This document shows positions 27,706-36,791 of a DNA stretch of 64,000 nt, in pieces. Positions within the stretch are counted from its first letter, which is position 1; every line of letters begins with the position of its first letter. A program made the translations under genes and the position numbers. Below the pieces are notes generated by a model, which saw only the letters and a program-made list of their open reading frames with translations, made no database searches and had not been told where the DNA came from. The stretch is from Salinisphaera japonica YTM-1 (GTDB lineage: Bacteria; Pseudomonadota; Gammaproteobacteria; Nevskiales; Salinisphaeraceae), in assembly GCF_003788585.1 (NCBI RefSeq), contig NZ_AYKG01000003.1:1-64000 (forward strand). The letters are read 5' to 3'.

Positions 27706-29085
27706 ATGAAGATCATCATCCTGGGGGCCGGTGAAGTCGGGGCCACGCTCGCCGAGAATCTGGCGCACGAGGCCAACGACGTCACCGTCGTCGATACCAA
27801 TCAATCGTTGCTCCGGCCCTTGCAGGATCGCCTGGATATCCGGGCGGTGCACGGCTATGCCGCGCACCCGGCCGTGCTGCGCGATGCCGGCGCCAACGAT
27901 GCCGATATGATCATCGCCGTCACTGCGGTCGATGAGATCAACATGGTGGCCTGCCAGATCGCCTATACCCTGTTTCATACGCCGACCAAGATCGCGCGTA
28001 TCCGCTCCTCGGAGTATCTGATCGAGGACCGGCTGTTCCATCAGGATGCGATACCGATCGATATGTCGATCAGCCCGGAGCAGCTGGTCACCGACTACAT
28101 CAAACGCCTGATCCAGTATCCCGGCGCGTTGCAGGTGGTGGATTTCGCCGGTGGGCGCGTGCAGGTGGTGGGCGTCAAGGCGTATTACGGCGGCCCGTTG
28201 GTGGGTAACGAACTGGCCACGATCCGCACGCATATCCCGAACGTGGATACGCGCGTGGTCGCGATCTATCGGCGCGGCAAACCGCTGATCCCTGAAGGCG
28301 ATACGGTCATCGAGGCCGACGACGAAGTCTTCTTCGTGGCCGCACGCCGTGATATCAAGCAGGTGATCGGCGAGCTGCGCAAGATCGATCGCCCGGTCAA
28401 GCGTGTGATGCTGGCCGGCGGCGGCAATATCGGCACACGCCTGGCCCGTGCGCTGGAAAACCAGTGCCAGGTCAAGGTGATCGAACACAACCCGGAGCGC
28501 GCGGCCTGGCTGTCCGAGCGCGTCAACCGCGCGATCGTGCTCAAGGGCGATGCCGCCAACGAGACCCTGCTGCGCGAGGAGAACATCGAATCGATCGATG
28601 TGTTCTGCTCGGTCACCGATGACGATGAAGCCAATATCCTGTCGGCGATGCTGGCCAAACGCCTGGGCGCCCGCAAGGCCATGTCGTTGATCAATCGCCT
28701 GGCCTATGTGGATCTGATCGAGTCCTCGGGCACCCAGATCGATATCGCCATCTCGCCCAAGCAATCGACGATCTCGGCCCTGCTGGCCCATGTCCGGCGC
28801 GGCGACGTGGTGCGCGCACACACCCTGCGTCGCGGGGCGGCCGAGGCCATCGAAGCGATCGCCCACGGCGAGCGGGGCAATTCACGTGTGGTCGGCCGGC
28901 GTCTGGATGAGATCAAACTGCCGCCCGGGGCCTCGATCGGCGCCATTGCGCGCGGTGAGGAGGTCATCATCGCCCACCACGACACCGTCATCGAATCCGG
29001 CGATCATGTGATGATCTTCATCATCGACAAACGCTACACCCCGGCCGTGGAGCAGCTCTTCCAGGTCGGCGTGTCGTATGTCTGA
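27706..29085 (+). CDS. trkA: Trk system potassium uptake protein TrkA
   Basis: A 459-residue cytoplasmic regulatory subunit of the Trk potassium transporter with two RCK units. NAD-binding Rossmann motifs are [19 protein letters not shown] (residue 1) and [17 protein letters not shown] (about residue 235). Two TrkA-C domains follow. Length equals E. coli TrkA (458). The ATG at 27706 coincides with the family start; an upstream in-frame start would run through the palindrome. trkH follows 15 bp later. Confidence 0.97.
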   Translation: MKIIILGAGEVGATLAENLAHEANDVTVVDTNQSLLRPLQDRLDIRAVHGYAAHPAVLRDAGANDADMIIAVTAVDEINMVACQIAYTLFHTPTKIARIRSSEYLIEDRLFHQDAIPIDMSISPEQLVTDYIKRLIQYPGALQVVDFAGGRVQVVGVKAYYGGPLVGNELATIRTHIPNVDTRVVAIYRRGKPLIPEGDTVIEADDEVFFVAARRDIKQVIGELRKIDRPVKRVMLAGGGNIGTRLARALENQCQVKVIEHNPERAAWLSERVNRAIVLKGDAANETLLREENIESIDVFCSVTDDDEANILSAMLAKRLGARKAMSLINRLAYVDLIESSGTQIDIAISPKQSTISALLAHVRRGDVVRAHTLRRGAAEAIEAIAHGERGNSRVVGRRLDEIKLPPGASIGAIARGEEVIIAHHDTVIESGDHVMIFIIDKRYTPAVEQLFQVGVSYV

Positions 29086-29100
29086 GCGCTGCCCCGCCCC

Positions 29101-30573
29101 ATGATCGACGGCGAGTTCAACTATCGCTATGCCGGTGTCCAGCGGGTGCTGGGCATCCTGCTGATGATCTTTTCGGTGTCCATGCTCTTGCCCGTGGCCG
29201 TGGGCGCGCTCTACGGCGACGGCGAGCTGGCCGCGTTTGTGATCGGCTTCGCGGTCACGCTGGCCACCGGCTTCATGGCCTGGGCGCCCACGCGTCAGGT
29301 GCGTCGTGAGCTGAAGATCCGCGACGGTTTTCTCGTGGTGGTGCTGTTCTGGATGGTGCTGTCGTTGTTCGGGGCCATTCCGCTGTGGCTGGCCGTGCGT
29401 CCGGACATGAGCTTCACCGAGGCCACCTTCGAGGCCGTCTCGGGCCTGACGACCACCGGGGCCACGGTGCTGGTGGGCCTGGACACCCTGCCCCACGCCA
29501 TCCTGTTCTGGCGCGTGCTGCTGCACTGGATGGGCGGCATGGGCATCATCGTGCTGGCAGTGGCCGTGCTGCCCATGCTGGGCGTGGGTGGCATGCAGCT
29601 CTATCGCGCCGAAACCCCGGGGCCGATCAAGGACTCGAAGCTCACCCCGCGTATCCGCGAGACCGCCAAGGCGCTGTGGTATCTGTATGTCTCGTTGACG
29701 CTGATCTCCGCGCTGTTGTTCTGGGCCGCGGGCACCAGCGTGTTCGATGCCGTGGGTAACGCGTTCTCCTCGATCGCTACCGGCGGCTTTGCCAACCACG
29801 ATCTCTCTCTGGGTTATCACGGCAGCGCGGCCATCGAACTGGTGGCGATCATCTCGATGCTCGCCGGCTCGGTGAGCTTCGGCATGCATTTCATGGTCTG
29901 GCGCAACGCCGATCCGCGTATCTACTGGCGCGACTCGGAGACCCGGACCTTCGTGATCATGATTCTGGCGGCCACCACGATCGCCACCGTCGTGCTCATG
30001 GTCGCCGGCACTTATGTCGGCCTGGGCGATGCGGTCATCAAATCGTTGTTCCAAGTGCTCTCGATCGGTACCACGACCGGCTTCACCACCACCGATTACT
30101 CGATCTGGCCCAGTTTTCTGCCGATGTTCTTGTTGCTCGGGGGCTTTGTCGGCGGCTGTGCCGGCTCAACCACGGGCGGCATGAAGGTCGTGCGCTCGAT
30201 TTTGCTGGCCAAGCAGGGCGTGCGCGAGATCAGCCGGCTGGTGCACCCCAACGCCGAAATTCCGATCAAGATGGGTCAGAAGGTCATTCCTGATCGCGTT
30301 GTGCAGGCGGTTTGGGGCTTTTTCGCGGTCTATGTGACCGTGTTTGTGCTGATGTTCCTGATTCTGCTGTCGACCGGCTTGTCCGAGCTGACTGCGTTCT
30401 CAGCCGTGGCGGCCACGATCAATAACATCGGCCCGGGGCTGGGCGAGGTCTCGTCCAACATGGCCAGTATTCCGGCCGCCGGCAAGTGGACGCTGTGCCT
30501 GTCGATGCTGCTCGGCCGGCTCGAGGTCTTCACCCTGCTGGTCATTCTCACCCCGGCCTTCTGGCGTCGCTGA
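29101..30573 (+). CDS. trkH: Trk system potassium uptake protein TrkH
   Basis: A 490-residue potassium channel-like translocation subunit with four pore repeats. Filter-type segments are seen in SGLTTTGATVL, SSIATGGFANHDLSLG, GTTTGFTTTDYS and TINNIGPGLGEV, each with the selectivity-filter glycine. About 10 membrane helices. With TrkA it forms the constitutive K+ uptake system important for osmoadaptation. Operon with trkA. Confidence 0.96.
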   Translation: MIDGEFNYRYAGVQRVLGILLMIFSVSMLLPVAVGALYGDGELAAFVIGFAVTLATGFMAWAPTRQVRRELKIRDGFLVVVLFWMVLSLFGAIPLWLAVRPDMSFTEATFEAVSGLTTTGATVLVGLDTLPHAILFWRVLLHWMGGMGIIVLAVAVLPMLGVGGMQLYRAETPGPIKDSKLTPRIRETAKALWYLYVSLTLISALLFWAAGTSVFDAVGNAFSSIATGGFANHDLSLGYHGSAAIELVAIISMLAGSVSFGMHFMVWRNADPRIYWRDSETRTFVIMILAATTIATVVLMVAGTYVGLGDAVIKSLFQVLSIGTTTGFTTTDYSIWPSFLPMFLLLGGFVGGCAGSTTGGMKVVRSILLAKQGVREISRLVHPNAEIPIKMGQKVIPDRVVQAVWGFFAVYVTVFVLMFLILLSTGLSELTAFSAVAATINNIGPGLGEVSSNMASIPAAGKWTLCLSMLLGRLEVFTLLVILTPAFWRR

Positions 30574-30605
30574 CGCACCGTTTCAAACGCTCTACACTCC
30601 GATTC

Positions 30606-30926
30606 ATGTCAATGCGCGACCAACTACAAGCCATGATCGATGCCGGCCGGGACACCCCGCTGGCCCGGTTCACCCTCGGCGAACTGCTCCACCGCGACGG
30701 CGAACTCGACGCGGCCCTGAACCACCTGGCCGAGGCCGTGGCTCAGGATCCCAGCTATTCCGCGGCCTGGAAACTTTATGGCCGGGTGCTCCTGGAGGCC
30801 GAGCGCTACCAACAAGCCGTGGATATTCTGGCCCGGGGCGTTCAGGTCGCCCAGGACAACGGCGATAATCAGGCCGCCCGCGAGATGCAGGTCTTTGCCA
30901 AACGCGCCGCCAAGCAGACTGGCTGA
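30606..30926 (+). CDS. Small tetratricopeptide repeat protein
   Basis: A 106-residue protein made almost entirely of TPR helices (PLARFTLGELLHRDGELDAA, AVAQDPSYSAAWKLYGRVL, AERYQQAVDILARGVQVA). No signal peptide, so cytoplasmic; it probably mediates protein contacts. The ATG at 30606 is 32 bp after trkH. The stop overlaps the thrB start (TGATG), so translation is coupled to thrB. Function unknown. Confidence 0.85.
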   Translation: MSMRDQLQAMIDAGRDTPLARFTLGELLHRDGELDAALNHLAEAVAQDPSYSAAWKLYGRVLLEAERYQQAVDILARGVQVAQDNGDNQAAREMQVFAKRAAKQTG

Positions 30927-31876
30927 TGTCGGTCTATACCCGGGTCACCGAACACGATCTGCGCGCTCTGCTTGCTGATTACGCCATCGGCGAGCTGGAA
31001 GATCATCAAGGCATCTCAGCCGGTGTGACCAATACCAATTATTTCGTCGACACCACGTTGGGCCGCTGGGTGCTCACGCTGTTTGAGCAATCAGATCCGG
31101 TTGAGCTGCCGTTTTTCATGCAGCTGATGGATCATCTGGCTGCCCACGGGGTGCCGGGCGCGCACCCCGTGGCGCGCAACGACGGCGGCTTTCTCTCGAG
31201 CGTGCAGGGCAAGCCCGCTGCGTTGGTTTATCGTTTGGAAGGAGCCAGCACGCAGATGCCTTCACCCGAGCAGTGCCGGGCGCTGGGCGGCGTAGTGGCA
31301 GAAATGCATCGCGGCGTGGGCGGCTTCACGGCTCGCCAGGCCAACCCGCGCGATCTGACCTGGATCGACGCCGCCGCCGTACGGCTGTTCGAGGCCCTGC
31401 CGGCCGATGACTGCCGCCTGCTGGTCGAAGAAATCGAGTTTCAGCGCCAGGCCACGGAGAAGCATTTCAACGATCTGCCCCGCGCGGTGATCCACGCCGA
31501 TCTGTTTCGTGACAACGTGCTGTTCCGCGGCGATCGGGTCGCCGGCGTCATCGATTTCTACTACGCCTGCCACGAATGCCTGCTTTTCGACCTGGCCGGC
31601 ATCTGTAGCGACTGGGCCTGGCGCGACGGCGAATTCCTTGCGGCCCACTGGCAGGCATTTCTGGCGGCTTACACACGGCGGCGCCCGCTGACCGAGGCCG
31701 AAATAGCGGCCTGGCCGGCCATGCTGCGGGCCGTGGCTCTGCGATTCTGGGTCTCGCGCCTGATCGATGCTTATTTTCCGATGGGCGGGCCGGACGTGAA
31801 AATTCACGACCCGGCGCCGTTCAAGCACTTGCTGCTGGCCTATCGCGATGATCCCCCGGGCCTGACGCTGCCATGA
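30926..31876 (+). CDS. thrB: Homoserine kinase, APH-fold (type II)
   Basis: Phosphorylates homoserine in threonine synthesis (316 residues). This is the aminoglycoside-phosphotransferase-fold ThrB found in many proteobacteria, not the GHMP type. Motifs: QGISAGVTNTNYFVDT near the N terminus, the catalytic loop VIHADLFRDNVLF (His-x-Asp-x4-Asn, about residue 190) and GVIDFYYACHECLLFDLAG (metal-binding Asp). Starts inside the preceding TPR stop and overlaps dtd by 4 bp. Confidence 0.92.
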   Translation: MSVYTRVTEHDLRALLADYAIGELEDHQGISAGVTNTNYFVDTTLGRWVLTLFEQSDPVELPFFMQLMDHLAAHGVPGAHPVARNDGGFLSSVQGKPAALVYRLEGASTQMPSPEQCRALGGVVAEMHRGVGGFTARQANPRDLTWIDAAAVRLFEALPADDCRLLVEEIEFQRQATEKHFNDLPRAVIHADLFRDNVLFRGDRVAGVIDFYYACHECLLFDLAGICSDWAWRDGEFLAAHWQAFLAAYTRRRPLTEAEIAAWPAMLRAVALRFWVSRLIDAYFPMGGPDVKIHDPAPFKHLLLAYRDDPPGLTLP

Positions 31877-32310
31877 TCGGGCTCATCCAGCGCGCCCGTC
31901 ATGCCTGGGTCGATATCGACGATGCGCGCGTGGCCGAAATCGGCGCCGGGCTCGTGGCCCTGGTCTGTGCCGTGCCCGACGATACACCCGAGCGCGCAGC
32001 GCGCCTGGCCGAGCGTATCCTGGCGTACCGGGTCTTCGGCGACGATAACGGACGCATGAATATCGGCGTACGGGATGCCGGCCACGCGGTACTCGCCGTG
32101 CCGCAATTCACCCTGGCCGCCGATACCGCACGCGGCAATCGGCCCGGTTTTTCCGGCGCCTGCCCGCCGGCGCGGGCACGCGGGCTGTTTGATGATTTCG
32201 TCTCGGCCCTGAGCGCACGCCACGAGGCCGTGGCCACGGGGCGTTTCGGCGCGGATATGCAGGTCGGGCTGATCAACGATGGCCCCGTCACGTTCTGGCT
32301 GACGAGCTGA
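31873..32310 (+). CDS. dtd: D-aminoacyl-tRNA deacylase
   Basis: A 145-residue homodimeric hydrolase that frees tRNA from mistakenly attached D-amino acids and glycine. The two active-site motifs are intact: VPQFTLAADTARGNRPGFS and the C-terminal NDGPVTFWL with the Gly-cisPro pair. Exactly the E. coli length. Translationally coupled to thrB by an ATGA overlap. Confidence 0.97.
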   Translation: MIGLIQRARHAWVDIDDARVAEIGAGLVALVCAVPDDTPERAARLAERILAYRVFGDDNGRMNIGVRDAGHAVLAVPQFTLAADTARGNRPGFSGACPPARARGLFDDFVSALSARHEAVATGRFGADMQVGLINDGPVTFWLTS

Positions 32311-32393
32311 TTGAAGCCCGAATTTCTATTGCTCGCCATCGATTGGGCAAGTGCGTATCATCGGCTGTCCGCTAGGGGCCAATCAGGGTTGTC

Positions 32394-32987
32394 ATGACAG
32401 CGCGTCGCGCGACGATCGAACGTCGCACTGCCGAAACCGATATCCGCGTCGAGCTCGATCTCGACGGCGCGGGCGTATTCGAAGCCGCCACCGGCGTCGG
32501 CTTTTTCGAGCACATGCTGCATCAGATCGCCCGCCACGCGCTGATCGATCTGAGCGTGTCGGCCAATGGGGATCTGCATATCGATGATCACCACACCGTC
32601 GAGGATGTGGGCATCGTGCTGGGCCAGGCGCTGCGCGAGGCACTGGGCGACAAGCGCGGCATCATGCGCTACGGCCATGCCTACGTGCCGCTGGATGAAG
32701 CCCTGTCGCGTGTGGTCATCGATTTCTCGGGCCGGCCGGGCCTGTTCTTTCGGGCTGATTTCACCGCTGAAAAGATCGGCACCTTCGATACCGAACTGGT
32801 GCGCGAGTTCTTTGGCGGCGTGGCCGCCGGTGCAGCCATGACCCTGCATATGGATAATCTGGCCGGGGCCAACGCGCATCACATCGCCGAGACCCTGTTC
32901 AAGGCCTTCGGACGCGCACTGCGCGGCGCCGTGGCCCGTGACGAGCGGGCCATGGATGCCCTGCCCTCCACGAAGGAGCACCTGTAA
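32394..32987 (+). CDS. hisB: Imidazoleglycerol-phosphate dehydratase
   Basis: Dehydrates imidazoleglycerol phosphate in histidine synthesis; a monofunctional enzyme of 197 residues with no fused phosphatase. Manganese-binding histidine clusters are visible in [34 protein letters not shown] and [13 protein letters not shown]. First gene of hisB-hisH-hisA-hisF. Its stop overlaps the hisH start (TAATG). Confidence 0.97.
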   Translation: MTARRATIERRTAETDIRVELDLDGAGVFEAATGVGFFEHMLHQIARHALIDLSVSANGDLHIDDHHTVEDVGIVLGQALREALGDKRGIMRYGHAYVPLDEALSRVVIDFSGRPGLFFRADFTAEKIGTFDTELVREFFGGVAAGAAMTLHMDNLAGANAHHIAETLFKAFGRALRGAVARDERAMDALPSTKEHL

Positions 32988-33634
32988 TGGCCACCGTCGG
33001 CATCATCGACTACGGCATGGGCAATCTGCACTCGATTGCCAAGGCGCTGCGCTATGTCGCCTCCGACGAGCAGATCGAGGTCAGCTTCGACCCGGATGCC
33101 CTGGCCCGCATGGACCGGCTGGTACTGCCCGGCGTGGGCGCGATCGGCCACTGCATGGACGAGCTGCACCGCCTGGAGCTGGATGCCATGCTGGCCGACG
33201 TGCTGGGCCAGAAACCCTTGATGGGCGTATGCCTGGGCATCGAGGCCCTGATGGCCCACTCCGAGGAATCGGGCGGGGTGGATTGTCTGGGCGCATTTCC
33301 GGGCAACACGGTGAAATTCGCCGAGCCGGATGCCCAACCGGACGGCACCCGGCGCAAGATCCCGCACATGGGCTGGAATCAGGTCCGCCAGGAACGGCAT
33401 CATCCCCTGTGGAAGGATATCGCCCCGGATTCGTGGTTCTATTTCGTGCACAGCTATCACGTGGTGCCCGACGAGGCTCGCCATATCGCCGGTACGACCC
33501 AGTATGGCGTGCAGTTTGCCTCGGTGATCCTGCGCGAGAACACGTTCGCGGTACAGTTCCATCCGGAAAAGAGCCAATCGGCGGGCCTGCAGTTGCTGGC
33601 CAACTTCCTGGAATGGGACGGTCAGGCCTACTAG
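32987..33634 (+). CDS. hisH: Imidazole glycerol phosphate synthase, glutaminase subunit
   Basis: Class I glutamine amidotransferase that supplies ammonia to HisF (215 residues). N-terminal IIDYGMGNLHSIAKAL, nucleophile cysteine in GVCLGIEALM, and the His-Glu pair in VQFHPEKSQSAGL complete the catalytic triad. Overlaps hisB by 1 bp; hisA follows after 58 bp. Confidence 0.97.
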   Translation: MATVGIIDYGMGNLHSIAKALRYVASDEQIEVSFDPDALARMDRLVLPGVGAIGHCMDELHRLELDAMLADVLGQKPLMGVCLGIEALMAHSEESGGVDCLGAFPGNTVKFAEPDAQPDGTRRKIPHMGWNQVRQERHHPLWKDIAPDSWFYFVHSYHVVPDEARHIAGTTQYGVQFASVILRENTFAVQFHPEKSQSAGLQLLANFLEWDGQAY

Positions 33635-33692
33635 TCGTATTCGGGCGCGTATTGCGCTGTCAACCAGCCGTCAGCTAACGAGGAGTCACGGC

Positions 33693-34448
33693 GTGCTACT
33701 CATCCCTGCTATCGATATCAAGAACGGGTCCTGCGTGCGTCTGCGTCAGGGCGATATGGATAACGATGTCACCGTCTTTGACGCCGACCCGGTCGCCGTG
33801 GCCCGGCGCTGGATCGACGCCGGCGCGGATCGTATCCACGTGGTCGATCTCGACGGCGCCAAGGCCGGCCATCCGGTCAATCATCGCGTGATCGGCGAGA
33901 TCGTCGACGCCGCCGGCGCCATCCCGGTCCAGGTCGGCGGCGGCATTCGCGACGAGGCCGCCATCGAGACCTATCTGGATCGCGGCGTGGAATTCGTGAT
34001 CCTGGGCACGCGTGCGGTCTCGGAGCCGCACTTTGTGTCCGACGTGGGCGTAGAGTTCCCCGGGCGCATCATCGTGGGCCTGGATGCCAAGGACGGCATG
34101 GTGGCCACCGACGGCTGGTCGAAGCTGTCCAATCACACCGTGGCCGATCTGGCCCAGCAGTACGAACAAGACGGCGTGGTGGCCATCATCCATACCGACA
34201 TCAGCCGTGACGGCATGATGCAGGGCTTGAACGTCGAGGCTACGCGCGCACTCGCCGCCGAGCTGACCATTCCCGTCATCGCCTCGGGCGGAGTGACCAA
34301 CATGGACGATATCGAAGCGCTTCTGACCGCCGAGGACGACGGCGTGGCCGGTGCGGTCATCGGCCGCGCCATCTATGAAGGCACGCTCGATTTCACCGCG
34401 GCCCGCGAGCGGGTCAACGCGCGCAAGCAAAACGCCTCCGGAGCCTGA
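33693..34448 (+). CDS. hisA: ProFAR isomerase (HisA)
   Basis: A 251-residue TIM barrel catalysing the Amadori rearrangement of ProFAR to PRFAR. N-terminal [20 protein letters not shown] carries the catalytic Asp, the second catalytic Asp lies in [14 protein letters not shown], and phosphate-binding segments [14 protein letters not shown] and [13 protein letters not shown] are present. The start at 33693 follows an AACGAGGAG site. Confidence 0.97.
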   Translation: MLLIPAIDIKNGSCVRLRQGDMDNDVTVFDADPVAVARRWIDAGADRIHVVDLDGAKAGHPVNHRVIGEIVDAAGAIPVQVGGGIRDEAAIETYLDRGVEFVILGTRAVSEPHFVSDVGVEFPGRIIVGLDAKDGMVATDGWSKLSNHTVADLAQQYEQDGVVAIIHTDISRDGMMQGLNVEATRALAAELTIPVIASGGVTNMDDIEALLTAEDDGVAGAVIGRAIYEGTLDFTAARERVNARKQNASGA

Positions 34449-34453
34449 ATTAC

Positions 34454-35239
34454 GTGTCTCTTGCCAAGCGCATCATCCCCTGCCTGGATATCGACAAGGG
34501 CCGGGTCGTCAAGGGCGTCAAGTTCCTGGAGATCCAGGACGCCGGCGACCCGGTGGAAATCGCCCGTCGCTATGACCAGCAGGGCGCCGACGAGCTGGTG
34601 TTTCTGGATATCACCGCCTCGAACGAGGATCGCGGCACGCTGATGGAGGTCGTCGAGAAAGTCGCTGGCGAAGTCTTCATCCCGCTGACCGTGGGCGGCG
34701 GCGTACGCAGCCTGCCCGATGTCCGGCGTCTGCTCTCGGCCGGCGCGGACAAGGTTTCGATCAACACGGCGGCCATCTCGAACCCCGAGTTCGTGGCCGA
34801 GGCGGCTTATCGCTACGGCAGCCAGTGCATCGTGGTCGCGCTGGATGTGAAAAACGCGGCCAAAAAAGACGAAGAGCCGCGCTACGAGATCTTCACCCAC
34901 GGCGGGCGCAAATCCACGGGCATCGAGGCCATCGGCTGGGCCCAGAAGCTCGTCGAACTGGGCGCCGGCGAAGTGCTGTTGACCAGCATGGATCGCGACG
35001 GCACCAAATCCGGCTTTGATATCAAGCTCACCCGGGCCGTGTCCGACGCCGTGGCCGTGCCCGTGATCGCCTCCGGCGGCGTGGGCGATCTGGATGATCT
35101 CTACAACGGCCTGGTCGACGGCCGCGCCGATGCCGTCCTGGCCGCCTCGATCTTTCACTTCGGCACTTACACCATCCAACAGGCCAAGAACTACCTGGCC
35201 GACCGGGGCGTGGTCGTACGGGATGCGACCATCCGCTGA
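34454..35239 (+). CDS. hisF: Imidazole glycerol phosphate synthase, cyclase subunit
   Basis: The 261-residue TIM-barrel synthase subunit using HisH-derived ammonia to form IGP and AICAR. Motifs: [18 protein letters not shown] with catalytic Asp, [35 protein letters not shown] with the second Asp, and [14 protein letters not shown] start, 5 bp after hisA. In many relatives hisI-hisE-tatABC follows here; in this window that block lies about 5 kb upstream in opposite orientation. Confidence 0.97.
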   Translation: MSLAKRIIPCLDIDKGRVVKGVKFLEIQDAGDPVEIARRYDQQGADELVFLDITASNEDRGTLMEVVEKVAGEVFIPLTVGGGVRSLPDVRRLLSAGADKVSINTAAISNPEFVAEAAYRYGSQCIVVALDVKNAAKKDEEPRYEIFTHGGRKSTGIEAIGWAQKLVELGAGEVLLTSMDRDGTKSGFDIKLTRAVSDAVAVPVIASGGVGDLDDLYNGLVDGRADAVLAASIFHFGTYTIQQAKNYLADRGVVVRDATIR

Positions 35240-35282
35240 TTCATGGTCGGCTAGGAACACGAATACGCGCGAATGGTTGAGT
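35240..35282. other. hisF downstream spacer
   Basis: A short spacer with ACACGAATACGCGCGAAT, a word also found near 45270, at the edge of the repeat array. No terminator is evident. Confidence 0.4.
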
Positions 35283-35780
35283 GGGCTTTTCTTGCTGCGT
35301 ACGTTGAATTGCTTGGTTTTTTATCCGCAGATTTCGCAGATTGCACAGATTTTGCGGTCGGCCTTTGAGTCGTTATGGCCGCGGGGCGCTTTCGATTTCG
35401 CGCCTTCGTTCTGCGAGGTTTTTATCCGCAGATGAACGCAGATTACGCAGATGGCGGTCGGCGGGCGTGTCGTAGCGGCTGAGGCGGGCGCCACGGTTGA
35501 TCGCGTCATTGTTGGCTATGTGATGCTGGGTGCGCGGGGCTGTTCTTGCTGCGTACGTTGAATTGCTTGGTTTTTATCCGCAGATTTCGCAGATTGCACA
35601 GATTTTTGCGGTCGGCCTTTGAGTCGTTGCGGCGATAGGGGCGCTTCTCTGCTCGCAGCCACCTTCCGCTGGGTTTTGTCCGCAGATGACGCAGGTGGCG
35701 GTCGGCTGATCAGTCGGAAAGGCTGGTGCGGGCGCCGCCATTGATCGCGTCGTTGTTGGACATTCGATAATGGCCACACG
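35283..35780 (+). repeat. Two direct repeat units (about 254-bp period)
   Basis: Unit 1 starts near 35283 and unit 2 near 35537. Both contain TTCTTGCTGCGTACGTTG (35289/35543), then GAATTGCTTGG, TTTTTATCCGCAGATTTCGC, AGATTGCACAGATTTT, GCGGTCGGCCTTTGAGTCGT, a second CCGCAGAT cluster, GGCGGTCGGC, GCGGGCGCC and TTGATCGCGTC. Unit 2 is more decayed in its second half. No coding potential is shared between the units. Confidence 0.85.
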
Positions 35781-35903
35781 GGACTTTCCGGCTTCGTACT
35801 TTGATACGGGTCCTTGCTTGACTCGGGTACCCGCCACGAACCCTCGCGCGCCACAGCCCCTCTTTTTCTATTGTTCAAAGAGCTGACAACGAGCATATAA
35901 AGC
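35781..35903. other. Unassigned spacer inside repeat island
   Basis: No gene, terminator or repeat unit is recognised. A CGGGTACCCG palindrome occurs near 35825. Confidence 0.4.
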
Positions 35904-36070
35904 CGTGGCGCCTGTTCAGCCGCTACGGCCCCTTCATTCGACCGCCATCTGCGTAATCTGCGTCCATCTGCGGATAAAAACCTCGCAGAACGCAGGCAAC
36001 GCGTGAGAAGCGCCCCGCGGCCATAACGACTCAAGCGCCGGCCGCGAAATCTGTGCAATCTGCGGATAGA
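35904..36070 (-). repeat. Inverted third unit of the 35-kb repeat
   Basis: The reverse complement reads TATCCGCAGATTGCACAGATTT, split here as TATCCGCAGATT and GCACAGATTT, then GAGTCGTTATGGCCGCGGGG, TTCTGCGAGGTTTTTATCCG, GCAGATTACGCAGATGGCGG and GTAGCGGCTGA, matching unit 1 (35322-35480) closely. It lies just before the bidirectional terminator of the DJ-1/PfpI gene. Confidence 0.83.
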
Positions 36071-36091
36071 GAAAACCCCCTTCTCCCAAAC

Positions 36092-36125
36092 GAAAAAAGC
36101 CCGAACCGAAGTCCGGGCTTTTCAA
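36092..36125 (-). terminator. Rho-independent terminator, possibly bidirectional
   Basis: AAAAGCCCG and CGGGCTTTT pair around an AACCGAAGTC-type loop. On the minus strand a TTTTTTCG run follows the stem, 24 bp after the stop of the DJ-1/PfpI gene; on the plus strand the stem is followed by TTTT. Confidence 0.88.
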
Positions 36126-36148
36126 CGCGGTCAGGGGGCGACCGGTTT

Positions 36149-36715
36149 TTAGGTCGTCTGGTCTTCGTGCTTGCCTTCGGCGAATTCTTCAATCGCCTTG
36201 GCACAGAACGCATCCAGATCATCCGGGGTACGGCTGGTGACCAGGCCCTCGTCGCAGACCATTTCCTGATCGACCCAGTTGCCGCCGGCATTCTGGATAT
36301 CGGTCTTGATCGACGGGAAGGACGTCACGGTGCGCCCGTCCAGCACGTTGGCCTCGATCAACATGATCGGCGCGTGACAGATCGCGGCGACCGGTTTGTG
36401 CTGGGCGAAGAAGTCCCGCACGAAGGTTACGGCCTTGTCATTGACGCGCAGCGCATCGGGGTTGACGACGCCACCCGGCAGCACCAAGCCGTGATAATCC
36501 GAGGCCGAGACCTCGTCCACGGTCTTGTCGACCTTGAACGTGTCGCCCTTGTTGATATCGGCGTTCATGCCCTGAATCTCGCCGGATTTCAGCGAAATCA
36601 GCTCGACCTCGGCGCCGGCATCCTTGATGTCTTGCCACGGACGGGTCAGCTCGATCTGTTCGAAGCCGTCCGTCACCAGAAATGCGATTTTCTTGCCTTG
36701 CAGTTCACCTGCCAT
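36149..36715 (-). CDS. DJ-1/PfpI family protein
   Basis: A 188-residue DJ-1/PfpI-superfamily protein (PfpI/YhbO-type, stress-related). The fold starts at GKKIAFLVTDGFEQIEL, with the conserved Glu; the nucleophile elbow is AAICHAPIML (Cys then His, about residue 106), and LVTSRTPDDLDAFC lies near the C terminus. Family members act as proteases, glyoxalases or deglycases; which applies is unknown. The ATG at 36715 has a perfect AAGGAGG seven bases upstream, so the in-frame extension to 36946 is rejected. Confidence 0.93.
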   Translation of the reverse strand: MAGELQGKKIAFLVTDGFEQIELTRPWQDIKDAGAEVELISLKSGEIQGMNADINKGDTFKVDKTVDEVSASDYHGLVLPGGVVNPDALRVNDKAVTFVRDFFAQHKPVAAICHAPIMLIEANVLDGRTVTSFPSIKTDIQNAGGNWVDQEMVCDEGLVTSRTPDDLDAFCAKAIEEFAEGKHEDQTT

Positions 36716-36722
36716 GACATTG

Positions 36723-36729
36723 CCTCCTT
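36723..36729 (-). promoter_or_regulatory. Strong Shine-Dalgarno fixing the DJ-1/PfpI start
   Basis: AAGGAGG on the minus strand, 7 bases before ATG 36715. The optimal match decides the start and suggests high translation. Confidence 0.9.
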
Positions 36730-36791
36730 GGGCATTCATTGCAATACCCAGACAATGTGGTGGCCCAGCCCGATCTTTCAAATCCGGGAAG

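Noticed and set aside
27691-28866. 391-codon minus-strand open frame across trkA
   Set aside because: Antisense shadow of trkA with no family features.
35516-36058. 180-codon minus-strand open frame in the hisF downstream gap
   Set aside because: It runs through repeat units and the inverted unit; coding appearance comes from repeat translation only.
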